A stretch of 18,498 nucleotides of DNA from Proteobacteria bacterium UBA4457 (GTDB taxonomy: Bacteria > Pseudomonadota > Gammaproteobacteria > Ga0077536), in the NCBI GenBank assembly GCA_002390205.1, contig DGOV01000085.1, forward strand, positions 1 through 18,498, in the 5' to 3' direction. Shown here piece after piece: positions 1 to 7,229 of the stretch. The translations under genes and the position numbers were made by a program. Numbering within the stretch: position 1 is the first letter of the stretch; each line of letters opens with the position of its first letter. The notes beneath the pieces were generated by a model. The model had not been told where the DNA came from, did not search any database, and was given only the letters and a program-made list of their open reading frames with translations.

Positions 1-1
1 C

Positions 2-583
2 TATACATTTCTAACTGACGGACAGCTGGAACAATGGCGAAATGGTTTTGGTATAGAAAAAACACGATTGGAAGCGGCTGGGAAAAGTTGTTTATCTATC
101 CATAACAGGGTGATTCACGCCTGGCTAAGGGGTGGCTTAGTAATCTCTCTCGTATTTCTAGCTAGCGGATGGATAGGATTTGGTATTTGGTTTATATCTG
201 CTCTAGTATCTAAATACATTTTAGAGGGTCTGAATTTCTTTTCCCATTATGGGCTAATCAGACTGGACGGAGAGCCTATAACGTCTCGAAACACCTTCTC
301 CAGCTGCAACCCTGTCGGCAACTATTTCACTTTCAATCTTGGTCGACATGGTACGCATCATGAAAGTGCTCATTTACCTCATTATAAATTCCAATGGAAA
401 CCAATGCCTGAGAGCCCATACGGCTATATCACTATGACATTGATTTCTTGGATCCCATTTTGGTTTTGGAAAGAAATGATTCCTATGCTACGCGACTGGG
501 ACGAGAAATGGGCGACTCAAGCTGAATTGGAAATAATCAGCGAGCACAATCGAGAGTCAGGAGTAGAGCAATTAATGACCTAG
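2..583 (+). CDS. AlkB-like alkane monooxygenase / fatty-acid desaturase family protein, 3' part
   Basis: The reading frame is open from the first complete codon at position 2, so the gene starts upstream of the window and only about the last 193 codons are seen. What is visible fits the C-terminal half of an integral membrane non-haem di-iron oxygenase or desaturase. A hydrophobic stretch at about 120-230 is followed by NFFSHYGL (233-256), which resembles the NYxEHYGL box of AlkB. Next comes the histidine cluster GRHGTHHESAH (341-373), equivalent to the last di-iron box LQRHSDHH. A second hydrophobic segment with many Trp follows at about 430-480. Such enzymes hydroxylate or desaturate alkyl chains and need a rubredoxin or ferredoxin reductase. 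The first two His boxes lie outside the window, so alkane hydroxylase and lipid desaturase cannot be told apart. It runs convergently to the next gene. Confidence 0.75.
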   Translation, partial: YTFLTDGQLEQWRNGFGIEKTRLEAAGKSCLSIHNRVIHAWLRGGLVISLVFLASGWIGFGIWFISALVSKYILEGLNFFSHYGLIRLDGEPITSRNTFSSCNPVGNYFTFNLGRHGTHHESAHLPHYKFQWKPMPESPYGYITMTLISWIPFWFWKEMIPMLRDWDEKWATQAELEIISEHNRESGVEQLMT

Positions 584-642
584 TATAAGCCTAGGTTATT
601 TACTTCCGTGTAGTCAAAATCGAGTGTAGCGCCCTACTCCGG

Positions 643-1689
643 TTAACTAGCTAGCACTCTTCTATACACCTCATCGATGGCATTTTTGTCTCGATCGTTC
701 ATACAAAACATTGCAAAATGCGCCCATAAAGATTCAATTTCTTCATATTGAGCGTTAGGGATTTTATTTACCTCAGCTTCAATATCCGTTGGTGGGAAAA
801 ACATGTCGTTGGAAAATGCGACGGCTGTTACTTTAGCTTTAATGCTAGATAGTGCGACGTCTAAATCATTTTCGGTGTTGAGGCTCACATCTCCATGACG
901 CCATTTCCAACCCATCCAAATAAGATTATTAGGGTCCATTGGTGCGAAGTAAGCGCCCCAAAAACCGGTTAAAAACCCCTCAAGAGAGTCAAAACCAATC
1001 TCTCGCCAAATCTCTTGTTTGTAGAAATCGGAACATAGACCCATTACCGACCAAGTTTCGGCATGTCGCTGCAGGCCGACATGGACGTCGGAGGATTTAC
1101 TGTAAAGCCCTCCTGCCCATGCGGGATCAGACTTTATGGCATTCTCGTGTGACCGAACGAAGATATAATTGTGTGGTGTGGTTTTAGCTGTACCGGCGAT
1201 AGGCGCCGCTCGTTTCACCATATCGGGATAACGAACTGCCCATTCATAAGTTTGCTCAGCACCCATTGACCAGCCAGTGACCAACTGGAGTTGAGAGATC
1301 CCGAATTTTTCGGTTACTAATCGATGCTGCGCTATTACGTCGTCACCGATCATGATATTAGGAAAATTACCGCCATTTTGCGGAGTTGCCGCATTACTAG
1401 GTGAGGTGGAGAATCCGTTGGCAAATTGTCCAGGAAAGATAATGAAATACTTGGAGGGATCTAGAGGACGATCTGATCCTACAAAGGACTCCATTGAAGC
1501 TGACGTGCCCGACCACATGTGAGGGAAAAGAATGGCGTTGTCTTTAGCTTCGTTTAAAACCCCAGCAGTTTTGTATGCTATTCGCGCTCCTAACAACACC
1601 TCATTTGATACCAGAGAAAAATCTCCTAGCTCAAAGTATTCATGGGGTCCGTGTTTTTCTTCGCTATAGTATTCATTTTTTTCGGTCAT
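643..1689 (-). CDS. MetX-like (homoserine O-acetyltransferase family) alpha/beta hydrolase
   Basis: This is a 348-residue alpha/beta hydrolase of the MetX branch. Family signs include KYFIIFPGQFANGFSTSPSN near residues 80-95 and the nucleophile elbow GWSMGAEQ with Ser141. The likely acid is Asp295 (FSNDMFFPP) and the likely base is His324 (LWAHFAMF). The usual MetX His motif GHDAFL is replaced by WAHFAMF. This suggests a hydrolase or acyltransferase of unknown substrate, not a true homoserine acetyltransferase. No signal peptide is seen, so it is probably cytoplasmic. I chose the ATG at 1689 over a TTG at 1734 because AGGAAGA lies 7 nt upstream. It sits 55 bp downstream of the molybdopterin oxidoreductase and on the same strand, so the two may be cotranscribed. 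No methionine-biosynthesis genes are nearby. Confidence 0.8.
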   Translation of the reverse strand: MTEKNEYYSEEKHGPHEYFELGDFSLVSNEVLLGARIAYKTAGVLNEAKDNAILFPHMWSGTSASMESFVGSDRPLDPSKYFIIFPGQFANGFSTSPSNAATPQNGGNFPNIMIGDDVIAQHRLVTEKFGISQLQLVTGWSMGAEQTYEWAVRYPDMVKRAAPIAGTAKTTPHNYIFVRSHENAIKSDPAWAGGLYSKSSDVHVGLQRHAETWSVMGLCSDFYKQEIWREIGFDSLEGFLTGFWGAYFAPMDPNNLIWMGWKWRHGDVSLNTENDLDVALSSIKAKVTAVAFSNDMFFPPTDIEAEVNKIPNAQYEEIESLWAHFAMFCMNDRDKNAIDEVYRRVLAS

Positions 1690-1696
1690 TTTTTTC

Positions 1697-1703
1697 TCTT
1701 CCT
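1697..1703 (-). promoter_or_regulatory. Ribosome binding site of the MetX-like gene
   Basis: AGGAAGA on the minus strand, 7 nt before the ATG at 1689. It supports that start over the TTG at 1734. Confidence 0.6.
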
Positions 1704-1744
1704 GAGCGTGTTTTAGTGTCTGCTTCACAATCAATTATACTAGG

Positions 1745-3799
1745 CTAACCGATCTTCCGTATTTCAACTTGTGCGTCAAATGCATTACTGCCAATATCCC
1801 GTCGGCTAACCCCATCTGGGGTCAGTGCGCTGGCTGATTGGCCATTAGCCATGGTTTCCGGCCACCAATTAAAAGGTAGGTAGGCCACACCTTCTTTAGT
1901 CATTTTAGAGACATTTGCTCGGACATGAACTTCACCGAAGCAATTAAACAATTTCACCAAGTCTCCATCGATGATATTTCTGGTTTTCGCATCTGCAGGA
2001 TTAATGTCAACTTTTGGTACGTGTTTCTCCGTACCTTTGTGACGGAGATTTACGTATTCAGAATTTAGAAAATGGGCGCATTTGGCGGTAATCAAATGTA
2101 ACGGAGTAGCGTGTCCTATCCCATACTCAAAATCGTCCAGTGGTTCGTACGTAGGGAGAGGATCTTGGCCGGCATCAGCATATGCTTGAGAGTAAAGCTC
2201 ACACTTTCCACTTGGGGTATTGAATTTTCCCTCAGCTAATGGTTGAAAATCTTTTAGATTGAGTCGTGCCCAGCCATTTACTTCAAGGGTTTCATAAGTG
2301 ATTCCATTCAGGTATTCATGGCCGGTGTTCAACATGCGACGGATCCTTTCTTCGTCACCTAAATGAAGGTATTCCTCATCAAAGCCCATCGCTTTAGAAA
2401 GGCGACGAAATACTTCAGTATTGGGAAGTGCCTCACCTATTGGTTCTATAGCCGGTTTATTTAACGCGATATAGCCAGTACCCCAAGATGGCATGAGTTC
2501 AAGATGCTCAAATTGAGTCGTAGCTGGCAACAGAATATCCGCGTAAAGTGCGGTATCTGTGACGAACTGCTCATGAACAACAGTAAATAAGTTCTCTCTT
2601 TTTAGTCCTTTAATTATTAAATTTTGATTTGCGGCTGAGACTACTGGGTTAGAGTTGTATACCATCATCCATTCTATAGGTGGAGCCATCTTTGGATCAG
2701 CAAGAACCTTTCCAAGCTCAACCAAATGAATACTGCGCTTTCTTGGTAAATGTTCTTTCTGCGGAAGCATCACACTATAATCAAGCACATCGAAAAACAT
2801 GGTCAACATAAAAGAGCTAAGTCCCCCTCCTCTTTGCTGATAAGAGCCTGTCAGTGCGGGCAAACAAGAGACCGCTCGAACGGCTGTATGCCCATTTGAG
2901 TAGCGTTCCATTCCTACTACTGTACGTATGACCGAAGGTGTCCCCATTGCATAGGCTTTTGCTAGCTTTTCGATCTCTGTTGCGCTCACACCTGTTATTT
3001 TTTCAGCTTTTTCAGGAGGATAGTCAAGTATCCGCTCCTTTAAAGATTCAAAGCCCAAACAGTGTTTATTGATGAACTCTTCATCATGTAGACCGTCGCG
3101 TACGATAACGTGCATCATCGCTAGCGCTAAAGCCGCATCAGTGCCTGGTTTTACTTGGATGTGCCAATCTGAATGCGCGGCTGTGTTAGTCTTTATCGGA
3201 TCGATGGAGACAACTATTGCCCCAGCTTTTCTGGCTCGTGCAATAGGTCCTGACCACAAGTGTACGTTGGTCGTCGCTGTATTGGTTCCCCATAGGATAA
3301 TAAAACGACTGTGTTCTATGTCCTCAACTTGCATACTATCCATAGGCCCAATCACTGATGAAAGAGCGTCGTACGCCGTTGCACCGCAGAGGTCCCCTAA
3401 AACTTCCGTCGCACCTAGTCGTGCAAAGAATTGTTCGCCGGCATATCGCTGCAACATCCCGATCGTTCCCGCAAAATTATAGGGCATCGCGGCAAGAGGG
3501 CCAGAGTCGGTAAGTGTTTGTTTAAGTCGTTGGCTAATTTCTTTCAGCGCCTCATCCCAGCCTATACGTTCAAACGCTCCTGTCCCTTTGGGACCAACTC
3601 GACGCATTGGATAAAGAACTCTATCTTCGCTATAGACCCGCTGTGGATAACGTTTTAGCTTCGAACAAAGTGAGCCGTTAGTAAACGGATGTTCAGGGTC
3701 ACCTCGAAATTCAACTGCCTTGCCATCATCATCAACCGTTACAAGCCATGCACAGGTGTCGGGACAATCGTGCGGGCAGGCTCCGTGTACTGTCTTCAT
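1745..3799 (-). CDS. Molybdopterin oxidoreductase (DMSO reductase superfamily), cytoplasmic
   Basis: This is a 684-residue catalytic subunit of the Mo-bisPGD (BisC/COG0243) type. The N-terminus has a [4Fe-4S] motif with Cys8, Cys12, Cys16 and Cys45 (CPHDCPDTC then NGSLCSK). The superfamily landmarks FIILWGTNTATTN, a cofactor-binding region around DILLPATTQFEHLELMPSWG, and a C-terminal molydopterin dinucleotide-binding domain (HLITAKCAHFLNSEY, about residue 570 on) follow in order. Cys138 in GDLCGATAY is a candidate Mo ligand by position; this needs an alignment. No twin-arginine signal is present, so it is probably cytoplasmic. No iron-sulfur or membrane subunit is adjacent. I chose the ATG at 3799 over a TTG at 3838 because GGGGAGAA precedes it at good spacing. 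The substrate is unknown; the sulfur locus makes a sulfur-compound role possible but unproven. It starts 83 bp downstream of the rhodanese/MBL gene. Confidence 0.88.
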   Translation of the reverse strand: MKTVHGACPHDCPDTCAWLVTVDDDGKAVEFRGDPEHPFTNGSLCSKLKRYPQRVYSEDRVLYPMRRVGPKGTGAFERIGWDEALKEISQRLKQTLTDSGPLAAMPYNFAGTIGMLQRYAGEQFFARLGATEVLGDLCGATAYDALSSVIGPMDSMQVEDIEHSRFIILWGTNTATTNVHLWSGPIARARKAGAIVVSIDPIKTNTAAHSDWHIQVKPGTDAALALAMMHVIVRDGLHDEEFINKHCLGFESLKERILDYPPEKAEKITGVSATEIEKLAKAYAMGTPSVIRTVVGMERYSNGHTAVRAVSCLPALTGSYQQRGGGLSSFMLTMFFDVLDYSVMLPQKEHLPRKRSIHLVELGKVLADPKMAPPIEWMMVYNSNPVVSAANQNLIIKGLKRENLFTVVHEQFVTDTALYADILLPATTQFEHLELMPSWGTGYIALNKPAIEPIGEALPNTEVFRRLSKAMGFDEEYLHLGDEERIRRMLNTGHEYLNGITYETLEVNGWARLNLKDFQPLAEGKFNTPSGKCELYSQAYADAGQDPLPTYEPLDDFEYGIGHATPLHLITAKCAHFLNSEYVNLRHKGTEKHVPKVDINPADAKTRNIIDGDLVKLFNCFGEVHVRANVSKMTKEGVAYLPFNWWPETMANGQSASALTPDGVSRRDIGSNAFDAQVEIRKIG

Positions 3800-3803
3800 G
3801 AAA

Positions 3804-3811
3804 TTCTCCCC
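3804..3811 (-). promoter_or_regulatory. Ribosome binding site of the molybdopterin oxidoreductase gene
   Basis: GGGGAGAA on the minus strand just upstream of the ATG at 3799. It decides this start over the upstream TTG at 3838. Confidence 0.6.
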
Positions 3812-3882
3812 TGCCCATAAGTATGCAACAAAGCCCAAGTCAGGGCTAGAGACTATCTTATTTTTTCAGAGCATCGAGAGGA

Positions 3883-5199
3883 TCACTCAAATTCCATTTC
3901 TCTGAAGATACGGCCAGAATTTTGTCGCGATAGTTCGAAATAAGTGTCTAAGTGAGAATATTTAGACTGATCAATGAGGTACGCATCCTGCAGTTCTCCA
4001 TCGTTATCAATGATTTGACCTACGGCATTTCTCATAAACTGAAGGTAATCACGTGTGTACTTAGTTACTTCGTCATAATTTGTAGGCTTACCATGTCCAG
4101 GTATTACAATTTCAGCGCCGAGTGCCAGGAATGCCTCCCATGTCTTGATCCATCCGTCAGTATCTGTGTGTTCAAAAACAGGTAACATTCTCTCGTGAAA
4201 GGCGACGTCGCCTGAGATGACCAGTTTTTCTTTAGGCAACCAAACCACGATGTCCCCCGGACTATGTGTCGGCCCTAAATCTAATATATCGATTTCTACT
4301 CCTCCCAAAGATAAATTGTATTCTGTGTCGAATATTATGTCCGGAACCGACACAAACGTACCCGTCAATTTGTCTCTAAGTTTCATACGTGCAGACTTTA
4401 AAATCTCGCTTCCATGGGCCTCTATCTCCTTGGCTGCATCCGAGTGAGCAATAATTTTTGCTCCTTGTTCTTGCCAGTATGTCGACCCGAGCATTGCATG
4501 TCCTTGTCCATTCTCAAGAATCACATATTTAACTTTTTTATCAGTGACGGATTTTATTTCGTCATGAAGCGCCTTTGCCAAAAGATAGTTTTCACTGGCA
4601 TTGACCACTACCACGCCATCGCTTGTGATGATAAAAGTAAGATTGTTGTTGTGTCCAGAGTTGAAATAACTACCTGGGCCTGTAAATCCGATCGCAGACC
4701 ATACGTTAGGGATTACCTCGCGAGGTAAACTATAAAGCATTGAATAAGGAGCATCGTCTTTCTCGATAGGAAGGCGTGCAGCTTGCCATCCTAAGAATCC
4801 ATCGACATAATTTCGGACATTCGTATATCCCATTTCAAGAAGTGTCTTTGCAGCCAGGGGACTCCGTTGATTAGCCTCGCAAAAAACAACTATAAGAGTG
4901 TTTTTATTGAGGACTCGTTCTGGGACTTTCCTCTCAAGCCAACCCCGGTCTACATTGTAGACTCTGGGTAAATCTAGTGTTCCACCCTGCTCTGCTATCT
5001 CTTGAGGAGTTCGCACATCGATATATATCGGAGTTTCATCGCTCCGAGACAGGACAAGAAGTTCGGAAGTATTTATATTCAGGACAGTTTGCTTGTGATA
5101 TCCGGCGGTTGTTTCCTGGGAGACCGCCGCAGGAAGAAAAGACAACAAATGAAACGTCAGAATGAATAAGAAACAGCACCTATTTGATTTAAAAATCAT
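3883..5199 (-). CDS. Exported rhodanese / metallo-beta-lactamase-like fusion with degenerate metal motif
   Basis: This 438-residue protein has three parts. Residues 1-27 are a Sec signal peptide ending near LPAAVSQE. A rhodanese domain follows (about 36-140) with the active-site loop CEANQRS and Cys107. The rest is a metallo-beta-lactamase-like domain (about 155-400). Rhodanese domains carry sulfane sulfur as a persulfide. In the MBL domain the canonical HxHxDH motif reads NGQGHA (residues 230-235), so the usual ligands are missing. The later ligand positions His312 (GPTHSPGD), Asp331 (ISGDVAF) and His369 (IPGHGKP) remain. It may be a pseudo-hydrolase or use an altered metal site. The order rhodanese then MBL is the reverse of the best-known persulfide dioxygenase-rhodanese fusions. 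GAGG lies 8 nt before the ATG. It heads the leftward operon with the molybdopterin oxidoreductase. A periplasmic role in sulfane-sulfur handling is inference. Confidence 0.85.
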   Translation of the reverse strand: MIFKSNRCCFLFILTFHLLSFLPAAVSQETTAGYHKQTVLNINTSELLVLSRSDETPIYIDVRTPQEIAEQGGTLDLPRVYNVDRGWLERKVPERVLNKNTLIVVFCEANQRSPLAAKTLLEMGYTNVRNYVDGFLGWQAARLPIEKDDAPYSMLYSLPREVIPNVWSAIGFTGPGSYFNSGHNNNLTFIITSDGVVVVNASENYLLAKALHDEIKSVTDKKVKYVILENGQGHAMLGSTYWQEQGAKIIAHSDAAKEIEAHGSEILKSARMKLRDKLTGTFVSVPDIIFDTEYNLSLGGVEIDILDLGPTHSPGDIVVWLPKEKLVISGDVAFHERMLPVFEHTDTDGWIKTWEAFLALGAEIVIPGHGKPTNYDEVTKYTRDYLQFMRNAVGQIIDNDGELQDAYLIDQSKYSHLDTYFELSRQNSGRIFREMEFE

Positions 5200-5378
5200 C
5201 CGTTCTACCTCGATTATAAAGATAATGCCGACCTAGATGTCTTGTTGCGAAAAGGTTAAGAGGTGCAAAATGTAACTGTTAATGGACGTTTATGATAGTT
5301 TACTGTGTCTCTACACTGAGTGCTATGTATCCAAAACAGTGTTTTCAACACGAATAGTCGATATCGAAGGAAAAGCTG

Positions 5379-6188
5379 ATGCCAATCGTGACAACACAGA
5401 TAAAGGTCTATTTACTATTTCTCTTTGTTACCTTTCTTGCAGTACTGTCCTCCTCTCTTCTAAATGCCGCCGATCGTGAAAAAGAGAATAGAATTGCAAC
5501 CCAAAGTTTACAGACTCTGTTCGTTGGAGAACCGATCTGGCTTAAACACAATAAGGTTGAAGAAAGTGGTGAATTTCTTGGCTTACTGACAACAAGTTCT
5601 GTTGCTCAGTTTTCAATCATCATGGTTCATGGGACAGGGCAAGGCCCGGATACTTCATATTTAATTGGCCCGTTAAGAGAGATTTTATCTGAGAAAAAAT
5701 GCAATACTTTGTCGATCCAAATGCCTGTTCTTTCTGATAAAGCAGTTTATAAGGACTATCTTAGAGAGTTCCCCGCGGCAAGAAATAGAATAGAAGCCGC
5801 TATCACCTACTTACTTTCTACCCAGCCCAATATCCCCATTATAATCGTTGCCCATAGTATGGGAAGTTCGATGATGATGGATTGGGCGAGCCAATCTGGC
5901 GCTGCAAATGTTCATGCACTGGTGGCGATAGGACTTGGTGCCATTAATGAAGAGCATTTATTATCAATGACTTTTTCTCCGGACAAAATCAATGTTCCTG
6001 TTCTTGATTTGTTTGGTGAAGAAGATTATGAAGCCGTCCTGTGGTCAGCACCTATAAGGAGAAAAAATATAACTTCAACCAACAAAAAGTCGAAACAGAT
6101 GACAGTAATGAAGGCAGATCATTTTTTCAATAATATGGAGGAAGATACGGCAGATATCATTTGGAGCTGGCTTGGAGCACTAAATTGA
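5379..6188 (+). CDS. Exported alpha/beta hydrolase, DUF3530-like
   Basis: This 269-residue protein starts with a hydrophobic signal segment (about residues 9-30, ending LLNAADRE), so it is probably periplasmic or membrane-anchored. The fold is alpha/beta hydrolase: an oxyanion-type strand MVHGTGQGPD near residue 82, then the nucleophile elbow AHSMGSS with Ser160. Asp or Glu candidates lie in LFGEEDYEA near 212, and His248 sits in KADHFFNN. The motif LSIQMPVLSD and the overall layout recall Pfam DUF3530 proteins, whose function is unknown; this match is from memory. The ATG at 5379 is preceded by AAGGA. It is divergent from the rhodanese/MBL gene and separated by 179 bp. Substrate unknown; a lipase or esterase role is possible. 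Confidence 0.75.
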   Translation: MPIVTTQIKVYLLFLFVTFLAVLSSSLLNAADREKENRIATQSLQTLFVGEPIWLKHNKVEESGEFLGLLTTSSVAQFSIIMVHGTGQGPDTSYLIGPLREILSEKKCNTLSIQMPVLSDKAVYKDYLREFPAARNRIEAAITYLLSTQPNIPIIIVAHSMGSSMMMDWASQSGAANVHALVAIGLGAINEEHLLSMTFSPDKINVPVLDLFGEEDYEAVLWSAPIRRKNITSTNKKSKQMTVMKADHFFNNMEEDTADIIWSWLGALN

Positions 6189-6255
6189 TTTGTTTATCGA
6201 GAATTAACGAACTTGCTGAAGTGATTTGACGTAATCGTAGATAACTAACATGTGC

Positions 6256-6273
6256 ACATCGATCCTTCGATGT
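6256..6273. repeat. 7-bp perfect hairpin with 4-nt loop
   Basis: ACATCGA (6256-6262), loop TCCT, TCGATGT (6267-6273). It lies 68 bp after the stop of the DUF3530-like gene. No T-run follows, so it is not a classical Rho-independent terminator. It could be an mRNA-end structure or a protein site. Confidence 0.4.
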
Positions 6274-6317
6274 AGACGCTCTGCGGCTGGCAGTCTATGT
6301 GGTCAGTCAATATCGTT

Positions 6318-6333
6318 ATTTTTCGTGAAAAAT
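6318..6333. repeat. A/T inverted repeat
   Basis: ATTTTTC and GAAAAAT flank GT. As a hairpin this gives a six-pair A/T stem with a CGTG loop. Its meaning is unclear and stability would be low. Confidence 0.25.
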
Positions 6334-6391
6334 GATCCTGTGTGGGTCTAAAAAGCTGTTTGGAATGCAAATGTACAACTTCGATCTGGAG

Positions 6392-6418
6392 TATTAAACT
6401 AAGTAACATAGTTTAATA
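6392..6418. repeat. 9-bp inverted repeat followed by a T-rich run
   Basis: TATTAAACT (6392-6400) and AGTTTAATA (6410-6418) form a perfect inverted repeat around a 9-nt spacer. A T-rich stretch follows within about 12 nt. It could be a weak terminator on the plus strand or an operator for a dimeric regulator in front of the former cytochrome gene. The sequence alone does not decide between these. Confidence 0.35.
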
Positions 6419-6530
6419 ATTTAATTAAATTTTTGTTGTTTTTACAATAGACCGACTCCACGTTGATATAAACTTTATCGCAGCTAATCTAAGCGTGATA
6501 AAGTTAGGAAGGGATATTAGTTGATAAGGA

Positions 6531-7062
6531 ATGAAAAAAACAGTCGAAGCTCGTAAAACAATAATCAGCGGGAGATTTCTGCTCGCAACAATTCTTGGCG
6601 TTTCCTTGGCTATTCTTGGCTCTGTTGTTACTGAGTAAATCAACCCCACCGAGTTTTGTACTTCATGTGACCCAATGCAGTGAGTGCCTAATGAGTGGAA
6701 GGAGTCTTATCACTACAAAAATGCGTCGGGTGTGCGGGCTATCATGTGCCCCATTCCCTTGGCCCAAAATGCTCGCTAAGTTACTTGCTGCAAAAGACGT
6801 ATTGGGCGAAGTCACGGGCGTGATTGATACAACAGATAAATTCGAAAGCCACCGTTGGGTTATGACCAATCGAGCATAGGATAAAATGAAAGTTACTGAT
6901 TCTCATGAATGTCGCTCTTGTCACGCCTTCGAATCTATGGATGCAACGGAGCAAACTAAATTCTCTCGAAAGAAACATGCCAAGGCTGAACTTGAGGGGA
7001 AAACATGCATTGATTGTCATCGGGGTATAGCCCATGAAATGCCCACTGAGCCTTGCGAATAA
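6531..7062 (+). pseudogene. Decayed NapC/NirT/TorC-family multiheme cytochrome c gene
   Basis: Read with frame corrections, this region matches a complete membrane-anchored tetraheme quinol dehydrogenase of the NapC/NirT type (about 180 aa). AAGGA directly abuts the ATG at 6531, and an N-terminal membrane helix is encoded to 6635. Lesions seen: TAA at 6636-6638; the first heme motif is CTSCD where CxxCH is expected (6657-6671); TGA at 6681-6683; the second heme motif has lost both Cys, leaving HVPHSLGPK in another frame (about 6741-6767), which fits a deletion of about 13 nt; a further frame change in the A-run at 6766-6769; and TAG at 6877-6879 where Trp is common in the family. The last two hemes, CRSCH (6910-6924) and CIDCH (7006-7020), are intact. 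NapC-type proteins pass quinol electrons to periplasmic reductases; no such partner is in the window. Confidence 0.85.
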
Positions 7063-7125
7063 AGTATTTAATTGTTACTTCCATAATACCTGACAAGCTC
7101 AAATAACTGCTCCTCTGTTGGCGCC

Positions 7126-7151
7126 AAAACATATATGCTGAAAACATATAT
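7126..7151. repeat. Direct repeat of an 11-mer upstream of fccA
   Basis: AAAACATATAT occurs at 7126-7136 and again at 7141-7151, a 15-bp period, inside an AT-rich block that continues to about 7180. It lies about 80 bp before fccA and could be part of its promoter region. The AT-rich context makes chance repetition possible. Confidence 0.3.
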
Positions 7152-7214
7152 ATATATTCTAAAGTAGTATAAACTTTAATTTTCGAGTCGTGCTTTTTAA
7201 GTGCACTGTAAATC

Positions 7215-7221
7215 GAGGAGG
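7215..7221 (+). promoter_or_regulatory. Strong ribosome binding site of fccA
   Basis: GAGGAGG, 8 nt before the TTG at 7230. The nearby ATG at 7222 is in another frame and hits a stop after four codons, so this site points to TTG as the fccA start. Confidence 0.65.
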
Positions 7222-7229
7222 ATGGTTTT

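Larger units (their letters stand above)
6189..6530. other. 342-bp gene-free stretch with three inverted repeats
   Basis: No convincing coding frame or tRNA is seen on either strand between the DUF3530-like gene and the napC-like pseudogene. The stretch becomes strongly AT-rich towards 6380-6440. It holds three inverted repeats (listed separately). It may contain the end of the upstream transcript and the promoter of the former cytochrome gene; I cannot assign either firmly. Confidence 0.5.

Noticed and set aside
579..596. CCTAG/CTAGG hairpin between the convergent AlkB-like and MetX-like genes
   Set aside because: A five-pair stem with no T-run is too weak to call a terminator.
5213..5243. 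TATAAT with a weak -35 (AAGACA) on the minus strand before the rhodanese/MBL gene
   Set aside because: The spacer is 19 nt, and transcription would start inside or after the ribosome binding site, so it would not give a usable leader.
5282..5479. 65-codon ORF upstream of the alpha/beta hydrolase
   Set aside because: It overlaps the start of the hydrolase in another frame, and its translation resembles no protein. No ribosome binding site was seen.
6595..6879. A 94-codon open frame that could be taken for a small gene
   Set aside because: Its second half aligns in sense with the middle of NapC-type cytochromes, and its first half is out of frame with the real N-terminus. It is a segment of the pseudogene at 6531-7062.
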